A stretch of DNA of 32,920 nt from contig JAQTXW010000026.1 of the NCBI GenBank assembly GCA_028688575.1, positions 1 through 32,920 of the forward strand, written 5' to 3'. Positions 7,914-17,326 of this stretch are shown piece after piece; the stretch's first letter is position 1; each line of letters opens with the position of its first letter. Source of the stretch: Methylotenera sp. (GTDB taxonomy: Bacteria; Pseudomonadota; Gammaproteobacteria; Burkholderiales; Methylophilaceae). The position numbers were made by a program, and so were the translations under genes. The notes beneath the pieces are model-generated. The model worked only from the letters and a program-made list of their open reading frames with translations. It ran no database searches and was not told the DNA's origin.

Positions 7914-8951
7914 TCACTCTGGTGCTGTTGGCTTGGCCGTTGCAGGCTTGGCATAATTAAAGGCATCAGAATAAAACGCATCTTCTGGCAGGCCTGCACT
8001 CACAAAGCTTTTATGCGCAATCTCTACCATGGCAGGCGCGCCGCAGCAGTAAACCTCATAATCGCCAAGTTGTTGAAAATTATCCAGCACCGCCTGATGC
8101 ACCAGCCCGGTTCTGCCCTGCCAAGCGTCTTCAGGCAAGGCATCAGACAATACAGGCACAAACTTAATATGCGGATTTGCTTCGGCCCATGCTTCAGGCA
8201 ACTCAGGCATATACAAATCCTGTTTGGTTCTTGCACCCCAGTATAGGATGACTTCGCGCTTAATCTGTTGATGCAGCATATGTTCAATAATGCCTTTAAT
8301 CGGGGCAAAGCCAGTGCCACCTGCCACCATAATCATCGGCTTAGTCGAGGCCTCATGGTAATAAAAGCTACCAAAGGGCGCCTCTATGCGTAAAATGGCC
8401 TTGTCTGGCATTTCATTAAACACATACTCAGTAAACTGACCGCCTGGAATCAAACGCAGATGCAACTCCAGCACATTATCAATGTGCGGTGCATTGGCTA
8501 GAGAAAAAGCACGGCGCTTGCCGTCTTTTAATAAAAATTCGATATATTGGCCTGCAAAAAATTGCAGGCGTTCATTGCTGGGTAATTTCAAAAACAGCGC
8601 CATTACGTCGTGCGAAAGCTGCACTTTACGTTCAACACGTGTCGGTAGAATGCGCGGTGCAATGGCACCAATCACAATCTCTCTGCATTCAATCGTTAAA
8701 TCCGACAGTGGCCTCGCACAGCAGAATAACGCCTTACCTGCTGACTTTTCTTCCTCAGATAGCGCGCTGGAAGCATAATCTCCGTAATCCACCTCACCGC
8801 TTAACACGGTGCCTTTACAGCTCCCGCAGGCACCGTTGCGGCAGCCATAAGGAATGTTATAACCCGCATCTATCGCGGCTTCCAGCACGCTCTCATAGGC
8901 TTTTGCCGTATAAGTATGGCCACTGGGCTTAATGGTTACTTGATATGTCAT
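7914..8951 (-). CDS. 2Fe-2S ferredoxin-NAD(P)H reductase flavoprotein (CDP-6-deoxy-delta-3,4-glucoseen reductase-like)
   Basis: This is a soluble electron-transfer protein (345 aa) with a plant-type ferredoxin domain followed by an FNR-type reductase. The ferredoxin cysteines are C37, C42 and C45 in CRNGACGSC, with the fourth at C77 in LFCCARPL. The FAD motif RAFSLANAP lies near 150 and the nucleotide-binding motif GGTGFAPIKGI near 225; the C-terminal EVYCCGAPAMVE fits the family. It would pass electrons between NAD(P)H, FAD and a 2Fe-2S cluster to an unknown partner. Databases often name such genes ascD-like or glucoseen reductase, but no sugar-deoxygenation genes are nearby, so the substrate is open. 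It starts with MTYQVTIKPSGHTY behind a purine-rich AGAGAAG. Confidence 0.88.
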   Translation of the reverse strand: MTYQVTIKPSGHTYTAKAYESVLEAAIDAGYNIPYGCRNGACGSCKGTVLSGEVDYGDYASSALSEEEKSAGKALFCCARPLSDLTIECREIVIGAIAPRILPTRVERKVQLSHDVMALFLKLPSNERLQFFAGQYIEFLLKDGKRRAFSLANAPHIDNVLELHLRLIPGGQFTEYVFNEMPDKAILRIEAPFGSFYYHEASTKPMIMVAGGTGFAPIKGIIEHMLHQQIKREVILYWGARTKQDLYMPELPEAWAEANPHIKFVPVLSDALPEDAWQGRTGLVHQAVLDNFQQLGDYEVYCCGAPAMVEIAHKSFVSAGLPEDAFYSDAFNYAKPATAKPTAPE

Positions 8952-9007
8952 GCTTCAATCTTCTCTTGATTTTCTTGAGTTACTGCTTTGATTTTTTTAG
9001 CGCGTGT

Positions 9008-9026
9008 GAGCGCGCACAAAAAACGC
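9008..9026. other. GC-rich hairpin between fxsA and the reductase gene
   Basis: GCGCG and CGCGC arms around TGTGAG-like bases form a short stem, flanked by T-rich sequence on one side and A-rich on the other. The flanks could extend the stem, but there is no T-run after the stem in either direction, so termination is uncertain. Confidence 0.2.
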
Positions 9027-9041
9027 TACTGTTTTAAAAGC

Positions 9042-9464
9042 TTAATCTTCACGGCGAAATTCGCCTTCTATCACATCGTCATTGGCAGCTTGGTTACCTG
9101 CACCCCGGTTGGCCTGGTGATGAGTCGTCTGTTGATCTTGAGTAGGCGTAGTTTTTACAGGGATAAGCAGCAATATCACCGCTATGATATCAGTAATCAC
9201 TCCCGGAATTATCAGCAATCCGCCAGCGATCATATTACGTGCACTGCCAAATATTGCCTTGACTGGATGAGCGCCGTGGCTCAAGGTCTGCATCAGCCGA
9301 CCTGTAAATAATAGTTTTTCATCGCGAATTAACTGTAAGCCTAACATCGCCGCCACGACTAAATACAATAGCAGTAGCCAGCCATATTGCTGACCGAGTA
9401 CAACCAATAGCCATATCTCAGCAATAGGAAAAGCGAGTAAAATCAAACTTATTAACAAACGCAT
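9042..9464 (-). CDS. fxsA: FxsA-family membrane protein
   Basis: This 140-aa inner-membrane protein carries the FxsA core: MRLLISLILLAFPIAEIWLL, then an ATMLG-like stretch (VVAAMLGLQLIRDE) and a GGLLIIPGVITDIIAVILLL segment. The Gly-Pro-Gly-x-x-T-D pattern in the last helix is typical. About three to four membrane helices are followed by a polar tail ending DVIEGEFRRED, also usual for the family. In E. coli FxsA overproduction relieves exclusion of phage T7 by F plasmid; the native role is unknown. I chose ATG 9464, because the 43 codons upstream lack FxsA similarity and run through cutA. The start codon overlaps a possible cutA start on the other strand. Confidence 0.88.
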   Translation of the reverse strand: MRLLISLILLAFPIAEIWLLVVLGQQYGWLLLLYLVVAAMLGLQLIRDEKLLFTGRLMQTLSHGAHPVKAIFGSARNMIAGGLLIIPGVITDIIAVILLLIPVKTTPTQDQQTTHHQANRGAGNQAANDDVIEGEFRRED

Positions 9465-9483
9465 GATGTGTGACCTTAATTTA

Positions 9484-9813
9484 ATGTCAAATTCAAATAC
9501 TCTAATACTTGTGCTCACTAATATGCCTGATAGCACCAGCGCAAAAACGCTGGCAGAACATTTAGTCTCACAAAAGCTCGCAGCTTGCGTCAATATTTCA
9601 GGCGCTTGCCAGTCTATCTACCACTGGCAAGGTCAGTTGACGCAGTCTGAAGAAATCCCTGTTCTGATTAAAACAACGCAACTACAATATCTGGCAGTTG
9701 AGCATGCCATTAAGTCCATGCACCCTTATGAACTTCCTGAGATAATCTCTATCAACGTAGATGGTGGCTTACCGCAATATTTACAATGGGCAAATGCGCA
9801 ATTATCTGTTTAA
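9484..9813 (+). CDS. cutA: CutA-family divalent cation tolerance protein
   Basis: This small soluble trimeric protein (109 aa from ATG 9484) belongs to the CutA1 family. Diagnostic blocks are LVLTNMPDSTSAKTLAEHLV, KLAACVNI, SIYHWQGQL, SEEIPVLIKTT and HPYELPEIISINV, all in family order. CutA has been linked to copper tolerance in E. coli, though its direct biochemical role is not clear. A start at 9463 (MMCDLNL) would overlap the fxsA start codon; ATG 9484 leaves 19 bases between the two divergent genes. Neither start has a clear Shine-Dalgarno. CutA followed closely by dsbD is a conserved arrangement in many proteobacteria. Confidence 0.93.
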   Translation: MSNSNTLILVLTNMPDSTSAKTLAEHLVSQKLAACVNISGACQSIYHWQGQLTQSEEIPVLIKTTQLQYLAVEHAIKSMHPYELPEIISINVDGGLPQYLQWANAQLSV

Positions 9814-9821
9814 GGCAAATC

Positions 9822-11714
9822 ATGTTTAAAAGATTTTCATCTTTACTAGTGCTCACGATGCTTGCAATCTCCGCATCGCTCTGTCATGCAGGCAATGCCA
9901 GCAGCATTAAAAATTTATTCAGCACCCAGCAGGAAGAAGCATTTTTATCGCCTGACGCAGCCTTTAGCCTTGAGTTTAACCAGTCTGCCCAAGTGATGAG
10001 TGCGCATTTTAAAATCGCACCTGGCTATTACCTTTATAAGGAACGTATAAAATTTACGCTATCACCAGCACAAGATCATGAAGTGCAGCTGCCCAATGGC
10101 GACATTAAAAATGACCCGCACTTTGGCCAAATGGAAGTGTATCACAATGACATCACCGCACTGCTTGTGCTTAAAACGCCACCCAGCACCCCCATCACTG
10201 TTCAAGCGAGCTATCAGGGTTGCAGCGAAAAAGGGCTTTGCTACGCACCTCAGCGAAAAACATTCACTATTACGCCCACTCTTAACGCGCAAACGATACT
10301 GACACCAGGCGCGCTCGCCCCGCAAGACACTGGCAATGCGACAGCCGCCCCAACAGCCAACCCAACTGACACTGCCACTAATCGGGCTTCTCAGAGTGAC
10401 AGCCAGGCCGCCAATTTGTTACAGGGTGGGCAATGGTGGCTCATCATTCTAGGCTTTTTTACCGCAGGTCTGCTGCTGGCGTTCACTCCTTGCGTATTCC
10501 CTATGATACCGATTTTATCTTCTATCATTATCGGTAAAAATGCGCACCACTCGCGTTTACATGCGTTTAACCTGTCACTTGCCTACACCTTAGGCATGTG
10601 CCTAACCTACACGCTACTGGGGATTATTGCAGGACTTTCTGGGCAAATGTTGAGCAGCGCCCTGCAAACCCCTTGGGCCTTAGGCTTTGGCGCCTTGATA
10701 TTCAGCTTGCTCGCGCTTTCCATGTTTGGTTTTTATGAGCTTAAATTACCAAGCCGTCTGGAGAACGGCGTCATGAGCCTGAGCCATCGCATCAAAGGCG
10801 GCCGATTCTTTAGCGACTTTCTCATGGGCATACTCTCAGCCTTGATTATCAGCCCTTGCGTAGCCGCACCACTGGCTGGTGCGCTGCTTTACATCAGTAA
10901 AACGCAAGACGTTGTTTTAGGCGGTGTTGCACTGTTTTCACTCTCACTTGGCATGGGTGCACCGCTACTGGCGATTGGTGCCTCAGCGGGCACACTGTTA
11001 CCAAAAGTAGGAAGCTGGATGAATGCCGTGCGCAACTTTTTTGGCGTGCTGATGTTAGGCGTTGCCGTATGGCTGATTACACCTGTTATTCCCATGAGCG
11101 TTCAACTGGTCTTGTGGGCGGCTTTGCTGATTGTCCCTGCTATTTTTATGCATGCATTAGACAGCTTGCCTACTGACGCCAAACCTGCAATGAGATTTTG
11201 GAAAGGCATTGCCATCATGATGCTGGTTGTCGGACTGACCATGCTGATTGGCGCACTTTCCAATGCCAAATCACCGCTTCAGCCTTTGAGTGGCCTATTG
11301 ATACAAGCCAATCAGACCAGTCAGCAAAGCAAATTGAATTTTAGCCTAGTTAAAAATCTAGCTGATCTGGATGCGCAATTATTAGCCGCCAAAGGCAAAC
11401 CGGTGATGCTGGATTTTTATGCAGACTGGTGCGTGTCATGTAAGGAGCTGGAGCAATTCACCTTTAGCGACCCGCGCGTACAGACAGCGCTAAAAGACAC
11501 AGTGTTACTTAAAGCCGATGTCACCAACAACACCGATGAAGACAAAGCATTGATGCAGAAATTTAACTTATTCGGCCCGCCAGGCATTATCTTTTTTGAT
11601 GCACAATCCATGCAGGAAACCCATTTAAAGGTAGTTGGCTACAAAAATGCCGACAGTTTTCTGCAAACTCTTGACCAACGTGGCAGCTGCCTACCCGAGA
11701 CCTTACTATGTTAA
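9822..11714 (+). CDS. dsbD: thiol:disulfide interchange protein DsbD
   Basis: This inner-membrane electron carrier (630 aa) moves reducing power from cytoplasmic thioredoxin to periplasmic thiol proteins. A signal peptide covers residues 1-23 (ending SLCHA). The periplasmic alpha domain has the Cys pair C134/C140 in GCSEKGLC. The central eight-helix domain has C223 in FTPCVFPM and C346 in ISPCVAAP. The C-terminal thioredoxin domain has the C537/C540 pair in DWCVSCK. All six functional cysteines are present. ATG 9822 gives a clean signal peptide; an earlier in-frame start lies inside cutA. The stop overlaps the next thioredoxin gene by seven bases, so the two are coupled. Confidence 0.96.
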   Translation: MFKRFSSLLVLTMLAISASLCHAGNASSIKNLFSTQQEEAFLSPDAAFSLEFNQSAQVMSAHFKIAPGYYLYKERIKFTLSPAQDHEVQLPNGDIKNDPHFGQMEVYHNDITALLVLKTPPSTPITVQASYQGCSEKGLCYAPQRKTFTITPTLNAQTILTPGALAPQDTGNATAAPTANPTDTATNRASQSDSQAANLLQGGQWWLIILGFFTAGLLLAFTPCVFPMIPILSSIIIGKNAHHSRLHAFNLSLAYTLGMCLTYTLLGIIAGLSGQMLSSALQTPWALGFGALIFSLLALSMFGFYELKLPSRLENGVMSLSHRIKGGRFFSDFLMGILSALIISPCVAAPLAGALLYISKTQDVVLGGVALFSLSLGMGAPLLAIGASAGTLLPKVGSWMNAVRNFFGVLMLGVAVWLITPVIPMSVQLVLWAALLIVPAIFMHALDSLPTDAKPAMRFWKGIAIMMLVVGLTMLIGALSNAKSPLQPLSGLLIQANQTSQQSKLNFSLVKNLADLDAQLLAAKGKPVMLDFYADWCVSCKELEQFTFSDPRVQTALKDTVLLKADVTNNTDEDKALMQKFNLFGPPGIIFFDAQSMQETHLKVVGYKNADSFLQTLDQRGSCLPETLLC

Positions 11715-12244
11715 AAAAACTGAGCAAACCACTTATTTACATAGCACTGCTGATTGGGTTTGTGCTCACCATCCGCAGTCTGCCTCTTGGTAAGCCCCAA
11801 GTTGACGATGTCGCACACACGGGGGTCACCTCGTTTTATGCCACGCAGCTTGTTGACAGCAAAGATATGATGCAAGATCTGAAACAATATCAAGGGAAAA
11901 TTGTAGTGGTGAACTTTTGGGCAACCTGGTGCCCACCATGCCGAGAAGAAATGCCAGAACTCTCTGCATTTCATGAGGCTTATCAAGATAAAAATGTCAC
12001 TGTGCTAGGGATTGCCGTGGACGAACCTAATGCCGTCAAAGAGTTTTTGGCAGCCACACCTGTTAGCTACCCAGTGTTAATTGGCGAAATGGAAGCAAAC
12101 GCACTTGGCGACCAACTTGGCAATGACAAAGGCATACTGCCCTATACTGTGATTTTAAATACTGATGGCACACTCGTAAGCACCCATTTTGGACGAGTTG
12201 ATGGCAAGATGCTCGCACAAAGCATCGCCCCCATTTTGCAATAA
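11708..12244 (+). CDS. TlpA/ResA-like membrane-anchored thioredoxin
   Basis: The 178-aa product has one N-terminal membrane helix (about residues 8-24), so the thioredoxin domain should sit in the periplasm. The active site WCPPC (C75, C78) lies in NFWATWCPPCREEMPEL, typical of TlpA/ResA/DsbE reductants. Further family blocks are VLGIAVDEP and the cis-proline region ILPYTVILNTDG. Its overlap with dsbD suggests that DsbD keeps it reduced. Likely clients are cytochrome c apoproteins or other exported thiol proteins; which ones cannot be told from here. Confidence 0.9.
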   Translation: MLKKLSKPLIYIALLIGFVLTIRSLPLGKPQVDDVAHTGVTSFYATQLVDSKDMMQDLKQYQGKIVVVNFWATWCPPCREEMPELSAFHEAYQDKNVTVLGIAVDEPNAVKEFLAATPVSYPVLIGEMEANALGDQLGNDKGILPYTVILNTDGTLVSTHFGRVDGKMLAQSIAPILQ

Positions 12245-12591
12245 GGCTTTGCATTTAACTCAGCGTTACCATTAGAATTTTCATGGTTTGATCACCCATA
12301 CTTAAAAGCCTGCAACTGGACGAGTTGATATTCAAGCGCATGTAAAATTCTTATTGAAAAATATGGGGTTAATTAGCACAAATGCTTGTTGCACCCCAGC
12401 ATGAGTCTAATTTCCTTAAAAAACAGCTGGTTATTTCTTCCATAAAATCTGGCCCTCTTCAGCTGCCTGCCAAATCACAAATTGCCGTTAAATTCTCTAA
12501 AGTTGCTGGACAAAACCCTTTAACTTCGGCAAACTTGCGTTTATGAAATATTGTCACAATAGACATCATCCAAGCAAAAAGGCAGGCCGCC
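12245..12591. other. gene-free stretch between the thioredoxin gene and aroQ
   Basis: I see no convincing gene in these 347 bases. A weak hairpin is possible at 12365-12397 (GGGGT with ACCCC, and GCACAA with TTGTTGC), with no T-run. No clear terminator or promoter can be singled out by eye. The last bases, AAAAAGGCAGG, provide the aroQ ribosome binding site. Confidence 0.4.
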
Positions 12592-13047
12592 ATGCCAGCT
12601 AAATCCATTTTAGTGTTACATGGCCCTAACCTCAACTTACTGGGTTTAAGAGAGCCGCAACACTACGGCAATACCACGCTTGAAAGCATCAACCAGGCCT
12701 TAGCAGATAAAGCCCAGCAAGCCAATATAGCGCTCACCGCGTTTCAGAGCAACTCTGAAGCCGACCTTGTGACTAAAATACAGTCTATTGCAACGAACAG
12801 CGTTGATTTTGTTATTATCAACCCAGCGGCTTATACACACACCTCTGTTGCAATACGTGATGCCTTAAGTGCTGTTAAAGTGCCTTTTATAGAAGTGCAC
12901 TTATCTAACATCTATGCACGGGAAAGCTTTCGCCAACACTCATACTTGAGCGATATCGCCATTGGCGTAATCAGTGGTCTAGGCGCGCAAGGTTACCTGT
13001 CGGCACTTGATTACGCCACACGGTATATTAGCCAAGCCGAGCGCTAG
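12592..13047 (+). CDS. aroQ: type II 3-dehydroquinate dehydratase
   Basis: This small cytoplasmic enzyme (151 aa, normal length) dehydrates 3-dehydroquinate in the shikimate pathway. The N-terminal [17 protein letters not shown] holds the catalytic arginine-tyrosine region, [14 protein letters not shown] is the substrate loop, and [16 protein letters not shown] carries the active-site histidine. [18 protein letters not shown] completes the family pattern. An AAGGCAGG ribosome binding site precedes the ATG. It sits just before accB-accC, a very common order in proteobacteria, although the 163-base gap suggests accB can have its own promoter. Confidence 0.97.
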   Translation: MPAKSILVLHGPNLNLLGLREPQHYGNTTLESINQALADKAQQANIALTAFQSNSEADLVTKIQSIATNSVDFVIINPAAYTHTSVAIRDALSAVKVPFIEVHLSNIYARESFRQHSYLSDIAIGVISGLGAQGYLSALDYATRYISQAER

Positions 13048-13210
13048 GAATTTAAAAGATTAAAACATGATGTTGATTATGATGTTAATTTCACGCAGAT
13101 TCATTTTAATCGCCTTTGTTAAGGCAGCTTACGCTTAGCATCTCTACCCAAACAACAATAATTAAAAATCACTTAAAATTATAATTGATAAGATTTTTTC
13201 AGGAGCCATT

Positions 13211-13666
13211 ATGGATTTACGTAAACTAAAGAAACTGATTGATTTGGTCGAAGAATCAGGCATATCAGAACTTGAACTCACCGAAGACGGTGAAAAAGTG
13301 CGCATCAGCCGCAACTTTACATCCAATGCACCAGCGCAGCATTATGCACCCGTGCACTATGCAGCACAGCAGGCGGCGCCAGCCCCGGCAGTTGCCGCAC
13401 CAGCAGCTGAAGCTGCACCAGTTGTTGAAGAAGGCCACGCGGTTAAATCGCCGATGGTAGGCACTTTTTACCGTGCGCCATCACCTGATGCCAAACCATT
13501 TGCTGAAGTGGGCGATACCGTTGCTGTTGGTGATACGCTCTGTATCGTAGAAGCAATGAAACTATTGAACGAGATAGAGTCAGACAAAGCGGGTGTGGTT
13601 AAGAAAATCCTAGTCGATAATGGTCAAGCCATTGAATACGGCGAACCGCTCTTTATCATCGGCTAA
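13211..13666 (+). CDS. accB: biotin carboxyl carrier protein of acetyl-CoA carboxylase
   Basis: This 151-aa carrier holds the biotin that moves CO2 from biotin carboxylase to acetyl-CoA in the first step of fatty acid synthesis. The N-terminal part ([20 protein letters not shown]) is the dimer/BC-interacting region. An Ala/Pro-rich flexible linker spans about 51-75. The biotinyl domain follows with K117 as the biotin site in [15 protein letters not shown] strong AGGAG precedes the ATG by five to six bases. accC follows 24 bases after the stop, so the two are one operon. Confidence 0.97.
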   Translation: MDLRKLKKLIDLVEESGISELELTEDGEKVRISRNFTSNAPAQHYAPVHYAAQQAAPAPAVAAPAAEAAPVVEEGHAVKSPMVGTFYRAPSPDAKPFAEVGDTVAVGDTLCIVEAMKLLNEIESDKAGVVKKILVDNGQAIEYGEPLFIIG

Positions 13667-13690
13667 TTTACATACACAGGATTTTATTTC

Positions 13691-15046
13691 ATGGCTATGT
13701 TTGACAAAATATTAATCGCAAATCGCGGTGAAATCGCACTGCGCGTTCAACGTGCATGTCGCGAATTAGGCATCAGAACCGTTGCGGTTCACTCCGAAGC
13801 TGACCGCGAAGCTAAATACGTAAAACTGGCAGACGAGTCTGTTTGTATTGGCCCAGCACCTTCTAACCAAAGTTACCTGAATGTTCCTGCGGTGATTAGT
13901 GCAGCAGAAGTGACGGATGCGCAGGCGATTCATCCAGGGTATGGTTTTTTATCAGAAAATGCAGATTTTGCTGAACGCGTAGAGCAGAGCGGATTTGTAT
14001 TTATTGGCCCGCGAGCAGATACGATTCGCCTCATGGGTGACAAGGTTTCGGCCAAGGATGCCATGAAAAAAGCAGGTGTGCCATGTGTCCCCGGCTCTGA
14101 AGGCGCGCTACCTGAAGACCCTAGCGAAGTGATTAAAATCGCAAAACAGATTGGCTACCCAGTCATTATTAAAGCCGCTGGTGGTGGCGGCGGACGTGGT
14201 ATGCGTGTTGTACACACTGAGGCTGCACTGCTCACCTCTGTTAATATGACCAAGGCCGAAGCCCAGGCAGCGTTTGGCAACCCCATGGTTTACATGGAGA
14301 AGTTTCTTGAAAAACCACGCCATATTGAAATTCAGGTACTGGCTGACCAGCATGGTAATGCGGTATTTCTGGGCGAGCGTGATTGCTCCATGCAGCGACG
14401 CCATCAAAAGATCATCGAAGAAGCGCCTGCTGCACTCTTAAACGCCAGATTGCGTGACAAAATTGGTGAGCGCTGTGCGGAGGCCTGCCGAAAAATAAAA
14501 TATCGTGGTGCAGGCACTTTTGAGTTCCTTTACGAGAACGGTGAGTTTTATTTCATCGAAATGAATACGCGTCTGCAAGTTGAGCATACCGTTACCGAAA
14601 TGATTACGGGCATAGATTTGGTGCAACAGCAGATTTTCGTGGCCGCTGGCGAGAGATTGAAATTCAAGCAAAAAGACATTCAGTTACGTGGTCATGCTAT
14701 TGAGTGTCGCCTCAATGCTGAAGACCCCTATAGCTTTGTACCTTCTCCTGGCAAAATCACTACATTCCATATGCCAGGCGGCCCTGGTGTACGCATTGAC
14801 ACACATGCCTATGCGGGTTATACCGTGCCTCCGCATTACGACTCCATGATAGGCAAGTTAATTACGCATGGTGACACGCGTGAGCAGGCCATTGCTCGCA
14901 TGCGTATTGCACTTTCCGAAATGATGGTAGGCGGGATTAAAACCAACATTGAACTACATGCTGAACTCATGGCTGATGCTGCATTTCATCAAGGGGGTAC
15001 TAGCATCCATTATCTTGAACAAAAGTTGGGTATTTACAACAAATAA
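13691..15046 (+). CDS. accC: biotin carboxylase of acetyl-CoA carboxylase
   Basis: This ATP-grasp enzyme (451 aa) carboxylates the biotin on AccB. It shows the N-terminal [14 protein letters not shown], the [16 protein letters not shown] block, the glycine-rich ATP loop [14 protein letters not shown], the [18 protein letters not shown] segment and [16 protein letters not shown], which holds catalytic and bicarbonate-binding residues. Length is standard. The start used is MAMFDKIL; an internal ATG two codons later is equally possible. It lies downstream of accB in one operon. Confidence 0.97.
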   Translation: MAMFDKILIANRGEIALRVQRACRELGIRTVAVHSEADREAKYVKLADESVCIGPAPSNQSYLNVPAVISAAEVTDAQAIHPGYGFLSENADFAERVEQSGFVFIGPRADTIRLMGDKVSAKDAMKKAGVPCVPGSEGALPEDPSEVIKIAKQIGYPVIIKAAGGGGGRGMRVVHTEAALLTSVNMTKAEAQAAFGNPMVYMEKFLEKPRHIEIQVLADQHGNAVFLGERDCSMQRRHQKIIEEAPAALLNARLRDKIGERCAEACRKIKYRGAGTFEFLYENGEFYFIEMNTRLQVEHTVTEMITGIDLVQQQIFVAAGERLKFKQKDIQLRGHAIECRLNAEDPYSFVPSPGKITTFHMPGGPGVRIDTHAYAGYTVPPHYDSMIGKLITHGDTREQAIARMRIALSEMMVGGIKTNIELHAELMADAAFHQGGTSIHYLEQKLGIYNK

Positions 15047-15054
15047 TTCATGTC

Positions 15055-15114
15055 GCATTCAAACTTATCTTGCTTGAGCATTGGAAACGCTCGGGCTTGA
15101 GTTACTTTGAATGC
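15055..15114 (+). other. 60-nt hairpin-forming leader between accC and prmA
   Basis: GCATTCAAA (15055-15063) and TTTGAATGC (15106-15114) are a perfect 9-bp inverted repeat. Inside, GAGC (15076-15079) can pair with GCTC (15089-15092). The motif TGTCGCAT occurs both just before the stem (15051) and just before the prmA start (15132). It has no terminator-like T-run. Confidence 0.4.
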
Positions 15115-15137
15115 AACATGGCATCATTAGGTGTCGC

Positions 15138-16034
15138 ATGGCTTGGGTATCATTAAAAATTGAAGCGCAGGAAAATACCGCTGATTTAATCAGCGATACA
15201 CTCATGGATTTAGGTGCGCTCTCCGCCATTATCGAAGACGCCAACGCAGAAACCATTGATGAGCAGCCAATATTTGGTGAGCCTGGCGACCCCCCGCCAG
15301 GTATCTGGCAGCAAAATTTAGTCAGCGCATTGTTTGATGAAGGTGTAGACGTCAATCAAGTAATTGCCGACTTGCAAAGACAGGCGAGATTATCTAATCT
15401 GCAATTCTCAACTGAGACTATCCAGGAGCAAGATTGGGTGCGTGCGACGCAATCGCAGTTTGACCCAATCAGGATTACAGAAAATCTTTGGATTGTGCCA
15501 ACCTGGCATGTGTCACCCAACCCTGATGCAATCAACATTGTATTGGATCCTGGCTTGGCTTTTGGTACAGGTAGTCATCCAACCACACATCTATGTTTAG
15601 CATGGCTGACTCAGACTGTTAAAACAGCTGACTCTGTGCTTGATTATGGCTGTGGCTCTGGTATTTTGGCCATAGCGGCTAAAAAATTAGGCGCAGGCCA
15701 TGTGGTTGGCACTGACATAGATAATCAGGCGATTCAATCCAGTTTATATAACGCTGAGCAAAATAATGTCAGTGCTGACTTTTACCACGCTAGCCAATAT
15801 CAATCTGCCGAATTTGATATCGTCGTTGCCAATATTCTTTCAAGCGCATTGAGTGTGTTAGCGCCCGCTTTGGCAGCCTCTTGTAAACCAGGTGGGAAAA
15901 TTGCGCTCTCTGGAATTTTGCGTGAGCAGGCAGCAGATGTGACCGCCATTTATGCAGAATGGTTCGAAATGGAAGCGCCACAGTATTTAGAGGCATGGGT
16001 GTTGCTGACGGGCACAAGAAAATGCGTAACATAA
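15138..16034 (+). CDS. prmA: ribosomal protein L11 methyltransferase
   Basis: This cytoplasmic SAM-dependent enzyme (298 aa) methylates ribosomal protein L11. Family marks are the N-terminal MAWVSLKIEAQENTADLISD, the LDPGLAFGTGSHPTTHLCL motif near 135-155 and the SAM-binding VLDYGCGSGILAIAA near 168-182, followed by GTDIDNQAI and VVANILSSAL (the NI/PL substrate motif). ATG 15138 is chosen because it gives the conserved MAW start; a further in-frame ATG nine codons earlier has no family support. Its stop overlaps the next gene by 13 bases. Confidence 0.95.
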   Translation: MAWVSLKIEAQENTADLISDTLMDLGALSAIIEDANAETIDEQPIFGEPGDPPPGIWQQNLVSALFDEGVDVNQVIADLQRQARLSNLQFSTETIQEQDWVRATQSQFDPIRITENLWIVPTWHVSPNPDAINIVLDPGLAFGTGSHPTTHLCLAWLTQTVKTADSVLDYGCGSGILAIAAKKLGAGHVVGTDIDNQAIQSSLYNAEQNNVSADFYHASQYQSAEFDIVVANILSSALSVLAPALAASCKPGGKIALSGILREQAADVTAIYAEWFEMEAPQYLEAWVLLTGTRKCVT

Positions 16035-17143
16035 CCCGGTGCCCTAACTGCCAGACAGAGTTTTTTGTGAGTGAAGCGCAGCTGGCCAAGCATGGCGGCT
16101 TGGTGAGGTGTGGTCAATGCCTGCAGGTATTTGACGCTAAATCCCAGTTCATTAACCTAGACACTGGCGCGCCACAAGCTCAGCCCACCACTTCAACAGC
16201 GTCGGCTATCACACAGGCCGAAGCAACCACTAGCAATACACAAAACCTCCCAGGCTGGCCCAGCATCGAGCATGCTCTGCTGGATGATGCGTCTGACCTT
16301 GCTTCTACAGCCCAACAAGATGCATCGCTAGACTCAGAGCATATCACTGAAGTTCTCGAACTATCTGCTACCCAGGATGAAATAGCCGCTTTTGATGATG
16401 CGCTCGATCAAAATAAAGACCTAGATATCAAAGTGTTAGATATAAAAGCTTCAGATGCCAATGATAACGACCGCATCATGATTGAGGCAGGGGACTTTGA
16501 AGACAGCCAGCTAATCGCCGATAGCCATGCAATCAATCACTCTGACACAAAAAATAAAGCACTTGATGAGATTACGCGACTCACTGCAATTGCCGACAAA
16601 AAATCCAGTTACTTTGATGATTTGGCGGCCTTAGAAAAAAGTAAAATAAAGCATGTGGCAAAAAAATCTAAGCGCTGGCTATGGCTGTTTGGCAACTTTG
16701 TGTTTTTTATCAGCATTACTCTGCAGAGCATTTACTTTTTACGCAATGAGATTGCAACCTACTACCCACAATTTAAACCATATCTTCAAGCTGCATGCCT
16801 GCATTTGAACTGTAGCATTGCGCTACCTAGGCAAATTCAATGGATCATCATAGATGACTCAGACATGCAAGAAGATGTAAATAAGCCTAGTGTTATGCAT
16901 TTAACCAGCAATTTGATGAATAAGGCCGCTTTTAATCAGGCGTATCCAGATGTGCAACTGACACTGACCGACACCGATGACAAGCCGATATCAAGACGGC
17001 TATTCAAGCCGCAAGAATACCTGCCCGCAGGTACCAACCTAGCCACTGGCTTTGCCGCCAACTCAGAAGTGAGAATCAAACTTTCGATTTCTACCCCCGA
17101 CATAGGCGTGGCTGGTTATCGACTCTATGTCAGCTACGAATAA
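16022..17143 (+). CDS. zinc-ribbon DUF3426 membrane protein
   Basis: The N-terminus has an MJ0042-type zinc ribbon with cysteines at 7, 10, 30 and 33 (CPNC...VRCGQC). A long acidic, low-complexity stretch follows (about 45-200). A single membrane helix lies near residue 220-240 (WLWLFGNFVFFISITLQSIY), and then a C-terminal DUF3426 domain, predicted periplasmic. The 373-aa architecture is typical of this betaproteobacterial/gammaproteobacterial family, which usually follows prmA as it does here. The function is unknown. The start at 16022 (MRNITRCPNCQTEFFVSE) overlaps the prmA end by 13 bases and is fixed by the zinc ribbon. Confidence 0.88.
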   Translation: MRNITRCPNCQTEFFVSEAQLAKHGGLVRCGQCLQVFDAKSQFINLDTGAPQAQPTTSTASAITQAEATTSNTQNLPGWPSIEHALLDDASDLASTAQQDASLDSEHITEVLELSATQDEIAAFDDALDQNKDLDIKVLDIKASDANDNDRIMIEAGDFEDSQLIADSHAINHSDTKNKALDEITRLTAIADKKSSYFDDLAALEKSKIKHVAKKSKRWLWLFGNFVFFISITLQSIYFLRNEIATYYPQFKPYLQAACLHLNCSIALPRQIQWIIIDDSDMQEDVNKPSVMHLTSNLMNKAAFNQAYPDVQLTLTDTDDKPISRRLFKPQEYLPAGTNLATGFAANSEVRIKLSISTPDIGVAGYRLYVSYE

Positions 17144-17326
17144 CCCCCGTTTATTCATACATACGGGCTGACTCCAGCGTTACTCAGCAAAGTGCACGGC
17201 GCAAAGCTTGCTTACAATTTTATCTACCACTGTACCTGCCACTTTGCCTGGCCAAAAGAACTATACCCTAGCCAAAATAACTAGTACTTATGCTTCATCC
17301 TACCTAGCCTTTTGATAAGCCTGCAC

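Noticed and set aside
12350-12376. GAAAAATATGGGGTTAATTA resembles the right end of the dispersed repeat
   Set aside because: Too many mismatches and no sub-terminal blocks, so it is not counted as a copy.
17144-17172. CCCGT...ACGGG hairpin after the DUF3426 gene as a terminator
   Set aside because: Short stem, long loop and no T-run; not strong enough to call.
17285-17291. TACTTAT as a NarL binding heptamer before narK1
   Set aside because: It matches the loose heptamer consensus, but a single seven-base hit is expected by chance and no paired site is seen.
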